A stretch of 26,164 nt of DNA from Ectocarpus siliculosus (taxonomy: Eukaryota > Sar > Phaeophyceae > Ectocarpales > Ectocarpaceae): NCBI GenBank assembly GCA_000310025.1, contig FN648854.1, positions 1 through 26,164 on the forward strand, in the 5' to 3' direction. Below the pieces are notes generated by a model that was not told the DNA's origin, made no database searches, and saw only the letters and a list, made by a program, of their open reading frames with translations. The translations under genes were made by a program, and so were the position numbers. Below are positions 8,506 to 18,284 of this stretch, in pieces. Numbering within the stretch: position 1 is the first letter of the stretch; every line of letters begins with the position of its first letter.

Positions 8506-10158
8506 TGGTCCACAGGGTTACAAGTTATCGCCATGACAGGGTGCCGATACCCGCAGGGTCGGTAAAGGAACACACCATGTAGGTCTTGGAAGTTCTACAG
8601 GGTCATTCGGTTCACCTTGCCAGGGTTACCTCATCCGCAGTGTCACGAAAACCTGACCTTGGGGGTATCGTGTGGTCCACAGGGTACCATGTGCTCACCA
8701 TGACAGGGTTTCGGTACCCACAGGGTCGAAGACGTAGTACAGTATGTGGGGGTTGAAAATTCTACAGGGTCATTTGGTGAACCTTGCCAGGGTGGGGACA
8801 TCCGCAGGGTCACCAAAACCTGACCTTGGGGATATCGTATAGTCCACAGGGTGCCACGTGCTCACCATGACAGGGTTTCGGTACCCACAGGGTCGGTGAA
8901 GGAATACACTCTGCGGGGCTTGAAAGTTCTACAGGGTCATTCGATGAACCTTGCCAGGGGGGCGTCATCCGCAGCGTCACGAAAGTTTAACTTTGGTGAT
9001 ATCGTGTGGTCCCCAGGGTTACAAGCTCTCGCCACGACAGGGTGCCGATACCCACAGGGTCGACGAAGCAACACACCATGTGGGGCTTGAAAGTTCCACA
9101 GGGTCATTCGGTGAACCTTGCCAGTGTTACGTTATCCACAGGGTCACGTAATTAAAACCTTGGGGATATCGTATGGTCCACAGGGTTACAAGTTATCGCC
9201 ATGACAGGGTGCCGATACCCGCAGGGTCGGTAAAGGAACACACCATGTGGGGTTTGAAAGTTCTACAGGGTCATTCGGTTCACCTTGCCAGGGTTACCTC
9301 ATCCGCAGTGTCACGAAAACCTGACCTTGGGGGTATCGTGTGGTCCACAGGGTACCATGTGCTCACCATGACAGGGTTTCGGTACTCACACTGTCGGCGA
9401 CGTAGTACAGTATGTGGGGGTTGAAAATTCTACAGGGTCATTTGGTGAACCTTGCCAGGGTGGGGACATCCGCAGGGTCACCAAAACCTGACCTTGGGGA
9501 TATCGTATAGTCCACAGGGTGCCACGTGCTCACCATGACAGGGTTTCGGTACCCACAGGGTCAGCGAAGGAATACACCCTGCGGGGCTTGAAAGTTCTAC
9601 AGGGTCATTCGATGAACCTTGCCAGGGGGGCGTCATCCGCAGCGTCACGAAAGTTTAACTTTGGTGATATCGTGTGGTCCCCAGGGTTACAAGCTCTCGC
9701 CACGACAGGGTGCCGATCTCCACAGGGTCGGTGAAGAAACACACCATGTGGGGCTTGAAAGTTCCACAGGGTCATTCGGTGAACCTTGCCAGTGTTACGT
9801 TATCCACAGGGTCACGTAATTAAAACCTTGGGGATACCGTGTGGTCTACAGGGATACAACTTCTCGGCACGACAGGGTGCCGATACCCACAGGGTCAGTG
9901 AAGGAACACACCATGTGGGGTTTGAAAGTTCTACAGGGTCATTCTGTGACCCTTGCCAGGGTGGCGTCATCTACAGCGTCACGAAAACCGAACATTGGGG
10001 ATATCGTGTGGCCCGCAGGGTTTCAAATTATCGCCGTGACAGAGTGTCGATACGCACAAGATCGGCGAAGGTACTGCAGACCATCTGTGTCTTGAAGTTC
10101 TACAGGGTCATTCGGTGCATCTTGCCAGGGTTGCGTCATCCGCAGGGTCACCAAAACT
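8506..10158. repeat. 167-bp satellite organised in 668-bp higher-order repeats
   Basis: The landmark 'tggtccacaggg' and its variants start at 8506, 8673, 8840, 9007, 9174, 9341, 9508, 9675, 9842 and 10009, exactly 167 bp apart. Neighbouring monomers differ clearly, but each resembles the one four units away much more closely. 8506-9173 and 9174-9841 are therefore two nearly identical 668-bp higher-order units of four monomers. The last monomers (9842 onward) are more diverged. Each monomer has about six 'cagggt'-like boxes. 167 is not a multiple of three, and open frames across the array are by-products. The array runs into the assembly gap. Confidence 0.96.
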
Positions 10159-10798
10159 NNNNNNNNNNNNNNNNNNNNNNNNNNNNNNNNNNNNNNNNNN
10201 NNNNNNNNNNNNNNNNNNNNNNNNNNNNNNNNNNNNNNNNNNNNNNNNNNNNNNNNNNNNNNNNNNNNNNNNNNNNNNNNNNNNNNNNNNNNNNNNNNNN
10301 NNNNNNNNNNNNNNNNNNNNNNNNNNNNNNNNNNNNNNNNNNNNNNNNNNNNNNNNNNNNNNNNNNNNNNNNNNNNNNNNNNNNNNNNNNNNNNNNNNNN
10401 NNNNNNNNNNNNNNNNNNNNNNNNNNNNNNNNNNNNNNNNNNNNNNNNNNNNNNNNNNNNNNNNNNNNNNNNNNNNNNNNNNNNNNNNNNNNNNNNNNNN
10501 NNNNNNNNNNNNNNNNNNNNNNNNNNNNNNNNNNNNNNNNNNNNNNNNNNNNNNNNNNNNNNNNNNNNNNNNNNNNNNNNNNNNNNNNNNNNNNNNNNNN
10601 NNNNNNNNNNNNNNNNNNNNNNNNNNNNNNNNNNNNNNNNNNNNNNNNNNNNNNNNNNNNNNNNNNNNNNNNNNNNNNNNNNNNNNNNNNNNNNNNNNNN
10701 NNNNNNNNNNNNNNNNNNNNNNNNNNNNNNNNNNNNNNNNNNNNNNNNNNNNNNNNNNNNNNNNNNNNNNNNNNNNNNNNNNNNNNNNNNNNNNNNNN
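10159..10798. other. Assembly gap (640 N)
   Basis: An unbroken run of N lies directly after the 167-bp satellite. Satellite monomers are not seen on the right side, so the array ends inside the gap. The true array length is unknown and may be much greater than the gap estimate. Confidence 1.
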
Positions 10799-10880
10799 GA
10801 ACCCGGCGTGCTCCGTCCCGGCTTTGTAGGGATGCGAGGTCAATGGTCAAACGATTACGGCATGCACGACTATGAGTACA

Positions 10881-10892
10881 CCCCCCCCCCCC
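10881..10892. repeat. Poly-C tract (12 C)
   Basis: Twelve consecutive C residues lie 82 bp after the gap, a further slippage-prone site. Confidence 0.95.
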
Positions 10893-10975
10893 TCTTCAGC
10901 AAAAGTTGGTGGTGCACCACAGCCAGTAGCGTAGCAGCGCGCATACCTAGGCTATACACCTTTTCCCACAAAGCT

Positions 10976-11200
10976 ATGGCGACGAGGCGAAGTAGCCGCG
11001 GCAGTAGCAGTGGCGGTGGTGGTGCCTCAAACGGCGGTGAAGGCGCTTGGAGTTCGTCCCGTAACGGTGGCTCTGCATCTACTGCGGGTGATGATGATGC
11101 TGCCGCACAAGCGGCCAAGGGCGCCCTTCGCGATGAGGGGGAGGTGAGCTTACCCTATGACACTGAAAGCTGCCACGAACTCTACAACATGTTTGATTAA
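10976..11200 (+). CDS. Possible small Ser/Gly-rich acidic protein or first exon
   Basis: The frame begins with ATG and encodes 74 residues. Residues 4-35 are rich in Ser, Gly and Arg, followed by an acidic patch ('GDDDAAAQAAKGAL') and a non-repetitive tail ending 'CHELYNMFD'. I do not recognise it. A possible splice donor, 'gaggtgagc', lies at about 11140, so this could be the first exon of a longer gene continuing into the dispersed repeat that starts at about 11205. The composition is low complexity, so it may not be coding. Upstream codons run into the assembly gap and are not interpretable. Confidence 0.3.
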   Translation: MATRRSSRGSSSGGGGASNGGEGAWSSSRNGGSASTAGDDDAAAQAAKGALRDEGEVSLPYDTESCHELYNMFD

Positions 11201-11204
11201 GGAA

Positions 11205-11390
11205 TAAAAGAAACACACACCGAAAGACCACCCATTCGAGATATACCCACAGTCGAACGGGATGTGGTGGAGTCTTTTCAGTGAGTGGAGGGAAACCGGC
11301 TGGGTACTGGACTTATTTCGAGTCTTTTTAAGTCTATACCCTGATGATTTATACCAGTGATGCCAGCTGGTACTAAGTACAAAAACATCT
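11205..11390. repeat. Dispersed repeat X, copy 1 (uninterrupted)
   Basis: This sequence matches 20188-20309 plus 20980-21036. Shared blocks include 'cg.a.gggatgtg', 'ccggctggatactg'-like sequence and 'gatgccagc.ggt.ct', and both copies end 'cacaaaaac' or similar. The single TTAA at 11328-11331 corresponds to the two TTAAs that flank the insertion in the second copy. The identity of the repeat is unknown. Confidence 0.8.
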
Positions 11391-11404
11391 GTATAGGTAA
11401 CTTA

Positions 11405-11494
11405 CATTTTACAATACATCCCCTGTAGTTCTCTACTGGGTCAACGACAAAATATCGGGGAGAATCCCTCCGTTGTGTCGTGTATTGTAAAATG
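11405..11494. repeat. 90-bp foldback with 14-bp perfect inverted ends
   Basis: 'cattttacaataca' at 11405-11418 is the exact reverse complement of 11481-11494, with 62 bp between the arms. It could be a very small terminal-inverted-repeat element or a structured RNA or terminator. I could not define a convincing target-site duplication. Confidence 0.75.
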
Positions 11495-11769
11495 AAACCT
11501 TCACAGGGGACACGGCGCAGTGTCTATTGATCTTAGGGACTATTCGGCGGATTCATCCCCGCCCACAAGTCCGGGGCGACACCGCAACGTTGGGGAGGAG
11601 CCGCCAGCAATCTCCGGTGCGGATAAGGTACAAACACACACACTACATTGTACCTAATCATGTTATATATATACTTACAGGATGGTCGTCATGACGTGAC
11701 ACATTTCTTGTTATTAGTATGGAAAAAAATAAAAAAAAAATGCCTGTGATATTTTTTTTCGTACAGCGG

Positions 11770-12900
11770 TATGGACCAGACGCCGACTGTACATAGAAGT
11801 TGGCGAGTGTCGACTGAGTTGTGTTGTGACGGCATCTTCCACGCACTTCTGCCAGCGCTGCTTTGTTGTTTGGAGTCTTGTAGGTCGAGATACAGCAGTG
11901 GGATTCTCGAGTGTTGAGGCAAAAGTATGCCTGCAGCCACAGCAAAAAAATGCATGCATAGATAGCTCGACTACCGTGCTGCTGTGTTTTTACTACAGAC
12001 CAACTGGATGGGATACTTCCTGCCACGGCTAACCATACTACAACGCGATGTAAACATCCGTTCTTGTGTCGTGCGGCTGCTTCGTGTATCGACGACAGAT
12101 ACACACGCAGGGCTCTCGCGACGTTGTCGTTATTGCGCGGGAGGACCCCCCCGAGATCTTCCACATATATATATGTGGTGCTCCGACGACGGCAGTACTA
12201 CTGTGCATAGATGTTGTAGGAGAGTGGAGTTGTGCTGTCACGGCATCTTTGCCGCACTCTACTACCGGTGCTTGCGTCATGCAGTCTTCTACGCCGGAAG
12301 ACGAGAGTGGTTTGGGTTCCCGTGTTGGTTGTGCAGCAAACGTGCCTGCAACAACAGAGGATACGGTGTTCTATTTATTATTATCCCGCTCACCTTCTTT
12401 TTTTTTTTTGCGACATGATGCAAATTGTTTTTTTTCTGAATATGACACAACGAATCCATCTCTGTCATAGGTAAGTCAGAGTCAGATTAGCAATGAATTC
12501 ATAGCGTCAGAAAAAGCTACCTGTATGTCTACGATTTCCCAGACAGCATATATGGACATGTATGTCCCTTGCGGCATTTTTCCATTGTCCTTTGGCACTG
12601 CCAAGAAGACCGCCGTATCTTTACGCAGTCCAACTTTTGCTTTATTAATTTTACATCGAACTTCGGGGGACGGGTCGCGACCTTTATCATGCCCACCTGC
12701 GACTATCGTATCGACGAGACGCCGACTGATCATGGTCGTAAGAGAGTGGAGTTAGCTGTGTTGTGACGGTATTTTCTACGCCCTACCCCGTCCGATACAT
12801 ACAGCGGCGACTATGCAAGCAAGTGTCCGTGCAACCACGACAAAAAAAAACGCGTCCATGCATATGTAGATAAGTCGATATATATATATATCTGTTTTTG
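11770..12900. repeat. Three diverged copies of a roughly 200-bp repeat
   Basis: Related blocks begin near 11778, 12187 and 12718. They share 'gacgccgactg' or 'gacggcagtac', a following 'g.gagtggagtt.tg.tgt..cggcatctt' segment and, in the first and third copies, a 'ccac..caaaaaaa.gc....catgcat' segment followed by 'gctcgac' or 'aagtcgat'. The copies are strongly diverged and separated by unrelated AT-rich sequence. Poly-A and poly-T runs and a perfect 18-bp palindrome (12161-12178) occur in the same region. I see no gene. Confidence 0.6.
12161..12178. repeat. 18-bp perfect AT-rich palindrome
   Basis: 'ccacatatatatatgtgg' is self-complementary over its full length and could form a hairpin or cruciform. 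It lies just before the second copy of the degenerate repeat. Confidence 0.85.
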
Positions 12901-13950
12901 CTTCACAGCAGGACAACTTCAGGTTGACATTTTTGTTTGACACCACCGGAGGCCGGTGGATCTTTACGAAGTCCATGTTCCGTTATATTTTTTAAACGAT
13001 TTTACCCCGGAGACGCAGGAAAGGATAAAATGAATGGCAACATGTACCACTTCGTGACGTCACATAGATAGGATGACAAAAGAAAAGTTGGAAAAGAAGA
13101 ATACGGTAACCTGTAGTCTATTTCACATTAAATTTGTTAGTACACGCCGGACTTCTTCCACACATCTGGGTTCGAATCCGAACACCAAACTGAAATACCC
13201 TAATATTACCGATCGCCCTCGACCATTTGGGACGTTTGCCACCAGTTCGTCGTGCTCCGGCGTCCGACCCATTGAATATACCTCCTGGAGTGAGTACGCG
13301 AACAACTCATCACAACACTACACCGTAGTTCTCCACCAGAAGACCCAAAAACGTGTCGCAGGCGCTGCCAATTTAAATGGCTTTCTTCTTTGATGTACCC
13401 GCGAAGATTTGCATCTTTTGGGGACGGCTGCAGTGGTTATTCAATCAACTGCCATCACACTAGACACCCCGTGAGGATGATGCGTACTGCGGAATTACAG
13501 GAAAGACCGAGTACGTGTTGGAGTCCATGCCAACTGCAAAGGGCAACAAAAACCATGATCGTGCGCCTGAGTGTCCCAAACATGTAATACTATCAGGTTG
13601 AAACAGCCGGACGCCAAGTGTGGAAAAAGGCTCGTATGACCCGACTTTCGGTGCACATCAGCATCAACGGATGAAGTAGCAGTATGACACCGACACAGCA
13701 ATCGGGAAAATTTGAATATTTTTATTGGGCCTTCCTAAAGATTCCGAAAGACGACACGCACGTCGTTCACACGTCCAGCCCCACCAATAGGTTTCTAGCG
13801 CTCAACCCTACCACACAGCAACCCAGTGCTTTACCACGCACGGTACACCCCAACTCATGACCGATCCAACAGATCGCGGCAACAACCGCCGTCGAGACGA
13901 CACAAACACAAGCAACCGCCGGTACCGAGTTGTCAACGCCACCGACATAA
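12901..13950. other. Unassigned stretch before the Helitron
   Basis: Short open frames exist (for example 13073-13393 on +, 106 residues), but none shows a motif I recognise or convincing coding character. The last part, from about 13826, is rich in CA/CG triplets. It may hold the 5' end or an upstream exon of the Helitron gene, whose first recognisable exon is open from 13951. Confidence 0.4.
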
Positions 13951-14522
13951 AACACGCGTCGAGGGGCTCAGCGTGCTGCCTCCGCCGATGCCCTCAACGC
14001 CCATCGTAGAGCACAATATTCCGCGTCGGCAGAGGCCATCAACAGCCGTCGTAGAACTCACCATGCCGACAGAGCACAACAGCTCAACGCCGCACGTCGA
14101 CGGCGTAGAGCGACCGTCATCAACAACAAAACGGGGTTGCCCTTCAACGACATCTTTCACGCCGAGGACGACTCCACCTCATTACGAGCCATTGTTGGAG
14201 ACCGCCAGCGAGCCTTGGAGGAGGCGCGACGAGACCAGGGCATCACAGCGCAGACCGGAGATCCTTGCCGGCATTATGGCGCCAAACTGTTCGCTGAAGA
14301 GTCCAAGGGCATTTGTTGCAAGAATGGGAAGTACATCCTCCCTCGACTGCCGCCACTACCCCCTTCATTGAAAGAATTGTACGATTCTCCGGAGCCATCA
14401 GCGCAGAGGTTCAGGAAGGAATCGAGGATGTATAACTGCCGGTGCAACTTCGCGTCGCTCAACGTGGAGGATGGTGAACTCAAAAACATTTTCGGTGACC
14501 ATCTCTTGTCCGTCCAAGGGAG
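13951..14522 (+). CDS. Helitron exon 1: Arg-rich repeats and Cys/His finger
   Basis: The frame is open from 13951 after a TAA. It first encodes an imperfect repeat of about 17 residues: 'SADALNAHRRAQY', 'SAEAINSRRRTHH', 'DRAQQLNAARRRRR'. Near 14260-14330 is the finger and its context, 'CRHYGAKLFAEESKGICCKNG', then 'LPRLPPLPPSLKELY' and 'RMYNCRCNFASLNVE', a typical Helitron N-terminal series. Relatives have C-x-x-C in the finger; here the second Cys is Tyr. No ATG precedes these motifs in frame, so an upstream exon is likely. The end is a GT donor ('ag|gtgaga') at 14523, phase 2. Confidence 0.8.
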
Positions 14523-15346
14523 GTGAGATCGATTCACATGTGCAACGATATATGCTACAATTGTATAATGAGGTATAGATTCATTCGTGTGGTCTTTCAT
14601 TTCTATTTTCCTTCGTGGTTTAAAACACGTTTGATTCGTTCGATAGCATATAATTGAGTGTAGATTAGTTCGTGTGATCTTTCGTATATATCTTTATTCG
14701 TGTTACAAAATACAATACATCCATATAAAAGCATGTTTTTGTCTTCTCTTCTGTACGACGCAATACCCGTACACCTTCCGATACAAAAAACAATGTCACT
14801 AACATCAACAATAATTTCCCTCCTCCGTTCATATTCCATTCACACACCGCATCACAAGTTCGTACATCCTGCGCTCTCCCCCATGTACACCGTTCCTGCC
14901 CATCTCTTTGGCCAGAACTTACCATTCTGTTCGAGACTGCGGCCATTCCAACGTTCAATGACTCCTACATGACCCCAACTTCGTCTCTTGCCACCTCGAC
15001 AAAGGGACCATGACGACGATACTGCGCGAGTTGCGATCCACATCACCCTATGTCGGACGCCTCAAAGCCGCCATGAGCACTCGGTGGGTGCCTACCGTCA
15101 CGACCTATACTTAAAGTTAGACTACAGCAAAATATTCGAGTATCATTTGGCTCTGTTAGACATGTCGAACGTGCTTCCTGCTGCCAACATCCCCACATAC
15201 CACTTCGTATCCATATTGTGCATATGTTTCTATGATATGTTGGGGAGGTGCAGAACGGGAGTATTGCTTGATCCATCCGTTCTACTTCTCACGTATCTGG
15301 TGCGAATCATTCTACATCATTTCCACTTCCACCGTTCCTTTTCCAG

Positions 15347-15956
15347 GACTGAATCGGCTGCTATTTCGAGCACCTTGGCATTCTCCGCGCCTGGTGCACC
15401 GTCGTCAGAAATGATAGCTGTGGACACCCGCAGCAGGGGGGTCATGCCTACAGACAAGACCACCATGACGAGGACGCTCACAGGGGAAATAAACACCATC
15501 AGTTACCTCAATCGTAACTATTTCCCTTTGACATACGTCCTGCTGTTTCCGCACGGTGGGGAATCCGGATGGCACCCCGACGTGAAGAGCACGACCGGTC
15601 GCAAAATCACGTTAGCACAATGGGTAACCCAGTTGTTGTTCAGGGAACCACGATTCGAGAAACTGGGGCCATTGGTCAACGAACTTCTCATCGACGTTTT
15701 CAGTTGCATCGAAGATCAACGACTCTCGTTCCACGCACATAACCAAGACAAGTACCGGACGTCGATGCACCACGCGTCTGCAGTTGCGCGACGTTACCGG
15801 CAACCGCAGCCCCACCACGATCCCGTCGATGCCATCATCGTCCCATCGAGTGTTAGCGGGGGATTCGCCGACCAAGCGAAGAAGCTGACGGAGTCCATGG
15901 CGATTCTAGGCCACTTCGGGCGGCCATCATACTTCCTCACCGTCATGTGCAACACA
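15347..15956 (+). CDS. Helitron exon: Helitron-like N region
   Basis: The exon lies between an acceptor ('ttccag|gact') and a donor ('aca|gtgagt'). It is uninterrupted over about 203 codons. Recognisable blocks are 'LNRNYFPLTYVLLFPHG' followed by 'ESGWHPD', 'LLIDVFSCIEDQRLSF', 'IIVPSSVSGGFADQ' and 'GRPSYFLTVMCNT', in the order found in Helitron proteins (Pfam Helitron_like_N). The next exon starts with 'EWPEIQERL', restoring the usual CNP.WPEI series. The preceding exon (to 15083) contributes 'TILRELRSTSPYVGRLK' and joins here in phase 2. Confidence 0.85.
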
Positions 15957-16069
15957 GTGAGTCCTTACGGTACGAACACGTGTGCGACACAAGTATACCG
16001 ACAGACAAAACCTTCCTGTTTGTATTCACTAAACATCCACATATCTATCTCATCCTTCGCACTCCGTAG
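15957..16069 (+). other. Spliceosomal intron in Helitron gene
   Basis: This is a 113-bp GT-AG intron (gtgagt to cgtag), phase 0. Removal joins 'TVMCNT' to 'EWPEIQERL' exactly where Helitron proteins are continuous. Confidence 0.85.
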
Positions 16070-16611
16070 GAATGGCCAGAGATACAAGAACGATTACATC
16101 CGGGACAGACGGCTTTCGATCGCGCCCATCTTTGCGCCAGAGTGTTCAAACAGAAACTCGATGCCCTGCTCAAGGTGATTACATGTTTTCCTTGCGTTCT
16201 GCCCCATCGATTATTCGTGTCACGACTTATACGACGTCCATAGACACTCCGGCTATCGCTTCCACATCGTGTACATGTCGCATATTTCCTGGCGGAAACA
16301 TGATCACTCACAGATCGTTCCTACCCCTCCGAACTTCGACACCACAGATGTTACCTCAAGTCTTCGGCAGAATCATCTTCAGGATCGCGGTCATTGAACT
16401 TTAGGTGAATTCCTCTGCTACCAACGTCTGTCTACGTCATTTTGGGAGCGTACAGTTCCCTCCACGATCTATATCTCACCACCTCTTCCTAACTCCTCGG
16501 CCAACGCTCATCGCGCGTCCCGCGCCCATCGCGCGCCGCAACGTGTACAACCGCATGTCCCTTGTGTCCGACAGAAACGAGGACTGCCCGACTCCCACAT
16601 CGTTTTCAAAA
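16070..16611 (+). pseudogene. Helitron HUH-endonuclease exons with stop codon and altered HUH motif
   Basis: There are three small exons. 16070-16174 encodes 35 residues (EWPEI...FKQKLDALLK). 16348-16404 encodes 'VFGRIIFRIAVIEL' and then TAG. 16575-16611 encodes 'KRGLPDSHIVFK'. Introns are 16175-16347 and 16405-16574, both phase 0. In relatives the joined region reads VIEFQKRGLPHAH: here the Gln codon is TAG at the exon end, and the first metal-binding His is Asp. Either change would be expected to abolish endonuclease activity. A fourth intron, 16612-16865, joins in phase 1 to the next exon. Confidence 0.78.
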
Positions 16612-16865
16612 GTGGGAGCAATCCCTTTCCTACATGAACGACATGACATATCTCATGGAACATTCCGATTACTTCGTGTTGTCATCGACCCAACACCTAC
16701 ACGCTGTTTTTGTTTCGCCCGGCGACCGTCTCTGCTATGCGTGTACTTTGCTTCATGGTCCGCCCCGCTCTATGTTCATCTCGTCTAATTGTGCCTTTTC
16801 CCGCGATGAGGTGTCATCCATAATATCATGCGATGTCTACTCCTTGCGGCCATTTCTATGTGCAG

Positions 16866-17223
16866 TGTGTGATGAAGAGGCACCCGACAACTCCGACAAC
16901 GTCGATCGCCACATAAGGGCAACATGGCCGGACGAACAGTCGGAGAGGGAGCTGTTCGCGATTGTCGACAAGTTCATGACTCACACTGGCTGCAAGAGCA
17001 AACGACGCGTGTGTTACAGGGAAGGTCACGCACAATGCAAGAAGCGCTTCCCCAAGCCCGCCCAGCAAGCTACGACATTCGACGCCAGGGGATATCCTCT
17101 CTACCGGCGTTCTGAAAACGACGGTGATATCGTGCCCTATAACTGCACCTTGCTCTTAATGTTCAACGCCCACATCAACGTTGAAGTCAGCGCCTCCGTC
17201 AACATCGTCTCCTACATGTTCGC
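16866..17223 (+). CDS. Helitron exon carrying first catalytic tyrosine
   Basis: The exon is open over about 119 codons. Blocks include 'DNVDRHIRATWPDE', 'ELFAIVDKFMTHTGC', 'CKKRFPKPAQQ', 'ARGYPLYRRSENDG' and 'AHINVEVSASVNIVSYMF', all in Helitron order. The exon ends in 'YMF' plus two bases (gc). With the donor 'gttaag', it joins to 17510 to give Y-M-F-A-Y, the Y-x3-Y two-tyrosine motif. The Cys/His-containing segment before RFPKP also looks conserved. Confidence 0.85.
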
Positions 17224-17509
17224 GTTAAGTACACGTATCGATTTTGGTTTACGGTCTCCTATCTTCGTGCTTCGTTTTCTTCTGCTGCCGTCGTATCCAT
17301 TTTGGACGTATCTATCAACACTGAGTGATGCCCCCCTTCTCTAAGGTATTTCCTGCGATAATTGCAGTTTTGTTTGTTTGAGTCACCAACTACACCCTAC
17401 AATTCATTGCTGCGTCATGGATTCTCGCGGATTTCTCGACTTTGACACTGTTAAAGTCTGCTCACTCGCATCCTCCACTGCCTAATTCAATGTTGCCACC
17501 ATTGCCCAG
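17224..17509 (+). other. Intron between the two catalytic tyrosine codons of the Helitron Rep
   Basis: This is a 286-bp GT-AG intron (gttaag to gcccag), phase 2. Splicing completes an Ala codon and places the two tyrosines four residues apart ('YMFAY'), followed by 'IYKGSDRSS'. In relatives the stretch is Y-L-F-K-Y-x-Y-K-G. Confidence 0.82.
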
Positions 17510-18174
17510 GTATATCTACAAGGGCTCGGACCGATCTTCTTTCTCCATCACCGCAGTGACCAGCGACACCATTGACACCACCAAGCAATGGAAATCATTA
17601 TGTTGCTTAACCGCGACCGAAGCGGCATGGAGGTGCACCATCAACGACACGCACTTCCACCAACCTGCCGCCGAAGATAAACAACGAAATTTTCGTCGTC
17701 ATCTTCTTGTGTCTACCATTGTTGTCAGTGGTACATGGTCGCCCATCTCCACCATGTGCACATCGCCGTCGCTCGTCCGTTTTGTATTTTCCACGTCATG
17801 TCCGCCCCACACGGCGGTCGTGGACATCCCACCTTTCGATTTGTCGCTACATTTCTTCGATCTATTTTTTACATCATTTCATTGTACAATGAACAACGAA
17901 CGTCCTGCCGTCCCCAGGCATATACTTGCATGACCGCAGGACATCTGCGCAGACCAGGGCGGATGGCTCCACTCCCAAACCCACCCTACTCGAAAGGTAC
18001 TTCCAACGGCCAACGGACCCCACCTTCGATGCTGTAGACATCGTCCACTACCACTCCCACTTCGGGGCATCCAAATCTCCACCACGGTACGCGAACGGCC
18101 ATTGTTGGAACGAAGCTCCTTGGGACGAGGATTCCAACCGACTACAAGTCTATCGGCGCCGGCCAACACCCACG
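17510..18174 (+). CDS. Helitron exons after the two-tyrosine motif
   Basis: The first block (17510 to about 17700) reads 'YIYKGSDRSS' and later 'TATEAAWRCTINDTHFHQP', matching the Helitron segment in which EA-W-R follows the tyrosines. Its 3' end is uncertain, but several GT candidates lie at 17709-17732. The second block (17953-18174) reads 'KPTLLERYFQRPTDPTFDA', then 'VHYHSHFG' and 'WDEDSNRLQVYRRR', resembling the L..YF / Y..FP / W..R segment. It ends at a donor ('acg|gtgaga') with no recognised continuation. The following sequence is the 410-bp repeat array. Confidence 0.65.
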
Positions 18175-18284
18175 GTGAGATTTCCCTTCACCATTCTGTC
18201 TATCGTTTTGACCTACCGGTCACGATCCACGGGGGGAATTGTTTTTCGGCCTCTTTCCCTCTTTCTCTCTTTCGCACCTTTGCG

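Larger units (their letters stand above)
13951..18174 (+). pseudogene. Intron-containing Helitron Rep gene, decayed and 3'-truncated
   Basis: Helitron homology is spread over several coding blocks joined by GT-AG introns. Blocks I can place: 13951-14522, about 14962-15083, 15347-15956, 16070-16174, 16348-16404, 16575-16611, 16866-17223, 17510 to about 17700, and 17953-18174. Phases agree at every junction from 15083 to 17510. Order of domains: Arg-rich repeats, Cys/His finger, Helitron-like N region, HUH endonuclease, two-tyrosine motif, and the segment beyond it. The Rep protein would nick and join single-stranded DNA in rolling-circle transposition (family knowledge). Damage: TAG at 16402-16404 where relatives have Gln; Asp in place of the first His of the HUH motif; Tyr in place of a finger Cys; a probable frameshift near 14925-14961. 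The helicase half (Walker A GxGKT) was not found downstream. Confidence 0.85.

Noticed and set aside
9786-11200. Long ORFs that cross the assembly gap
   Set aside because: They are open only because N codons are not stops.
11658-12164. 168-residue - strand ORF
   Set aside because: Runs across the degenerate repeat and poly-A tracts; composition is not protein-like and other frames are equally open.
12482-12733. 83-residue - strand ORF with a protein-like middle
   Set aside because: Too short and in a degenerate-repeat region; no motif could be named.
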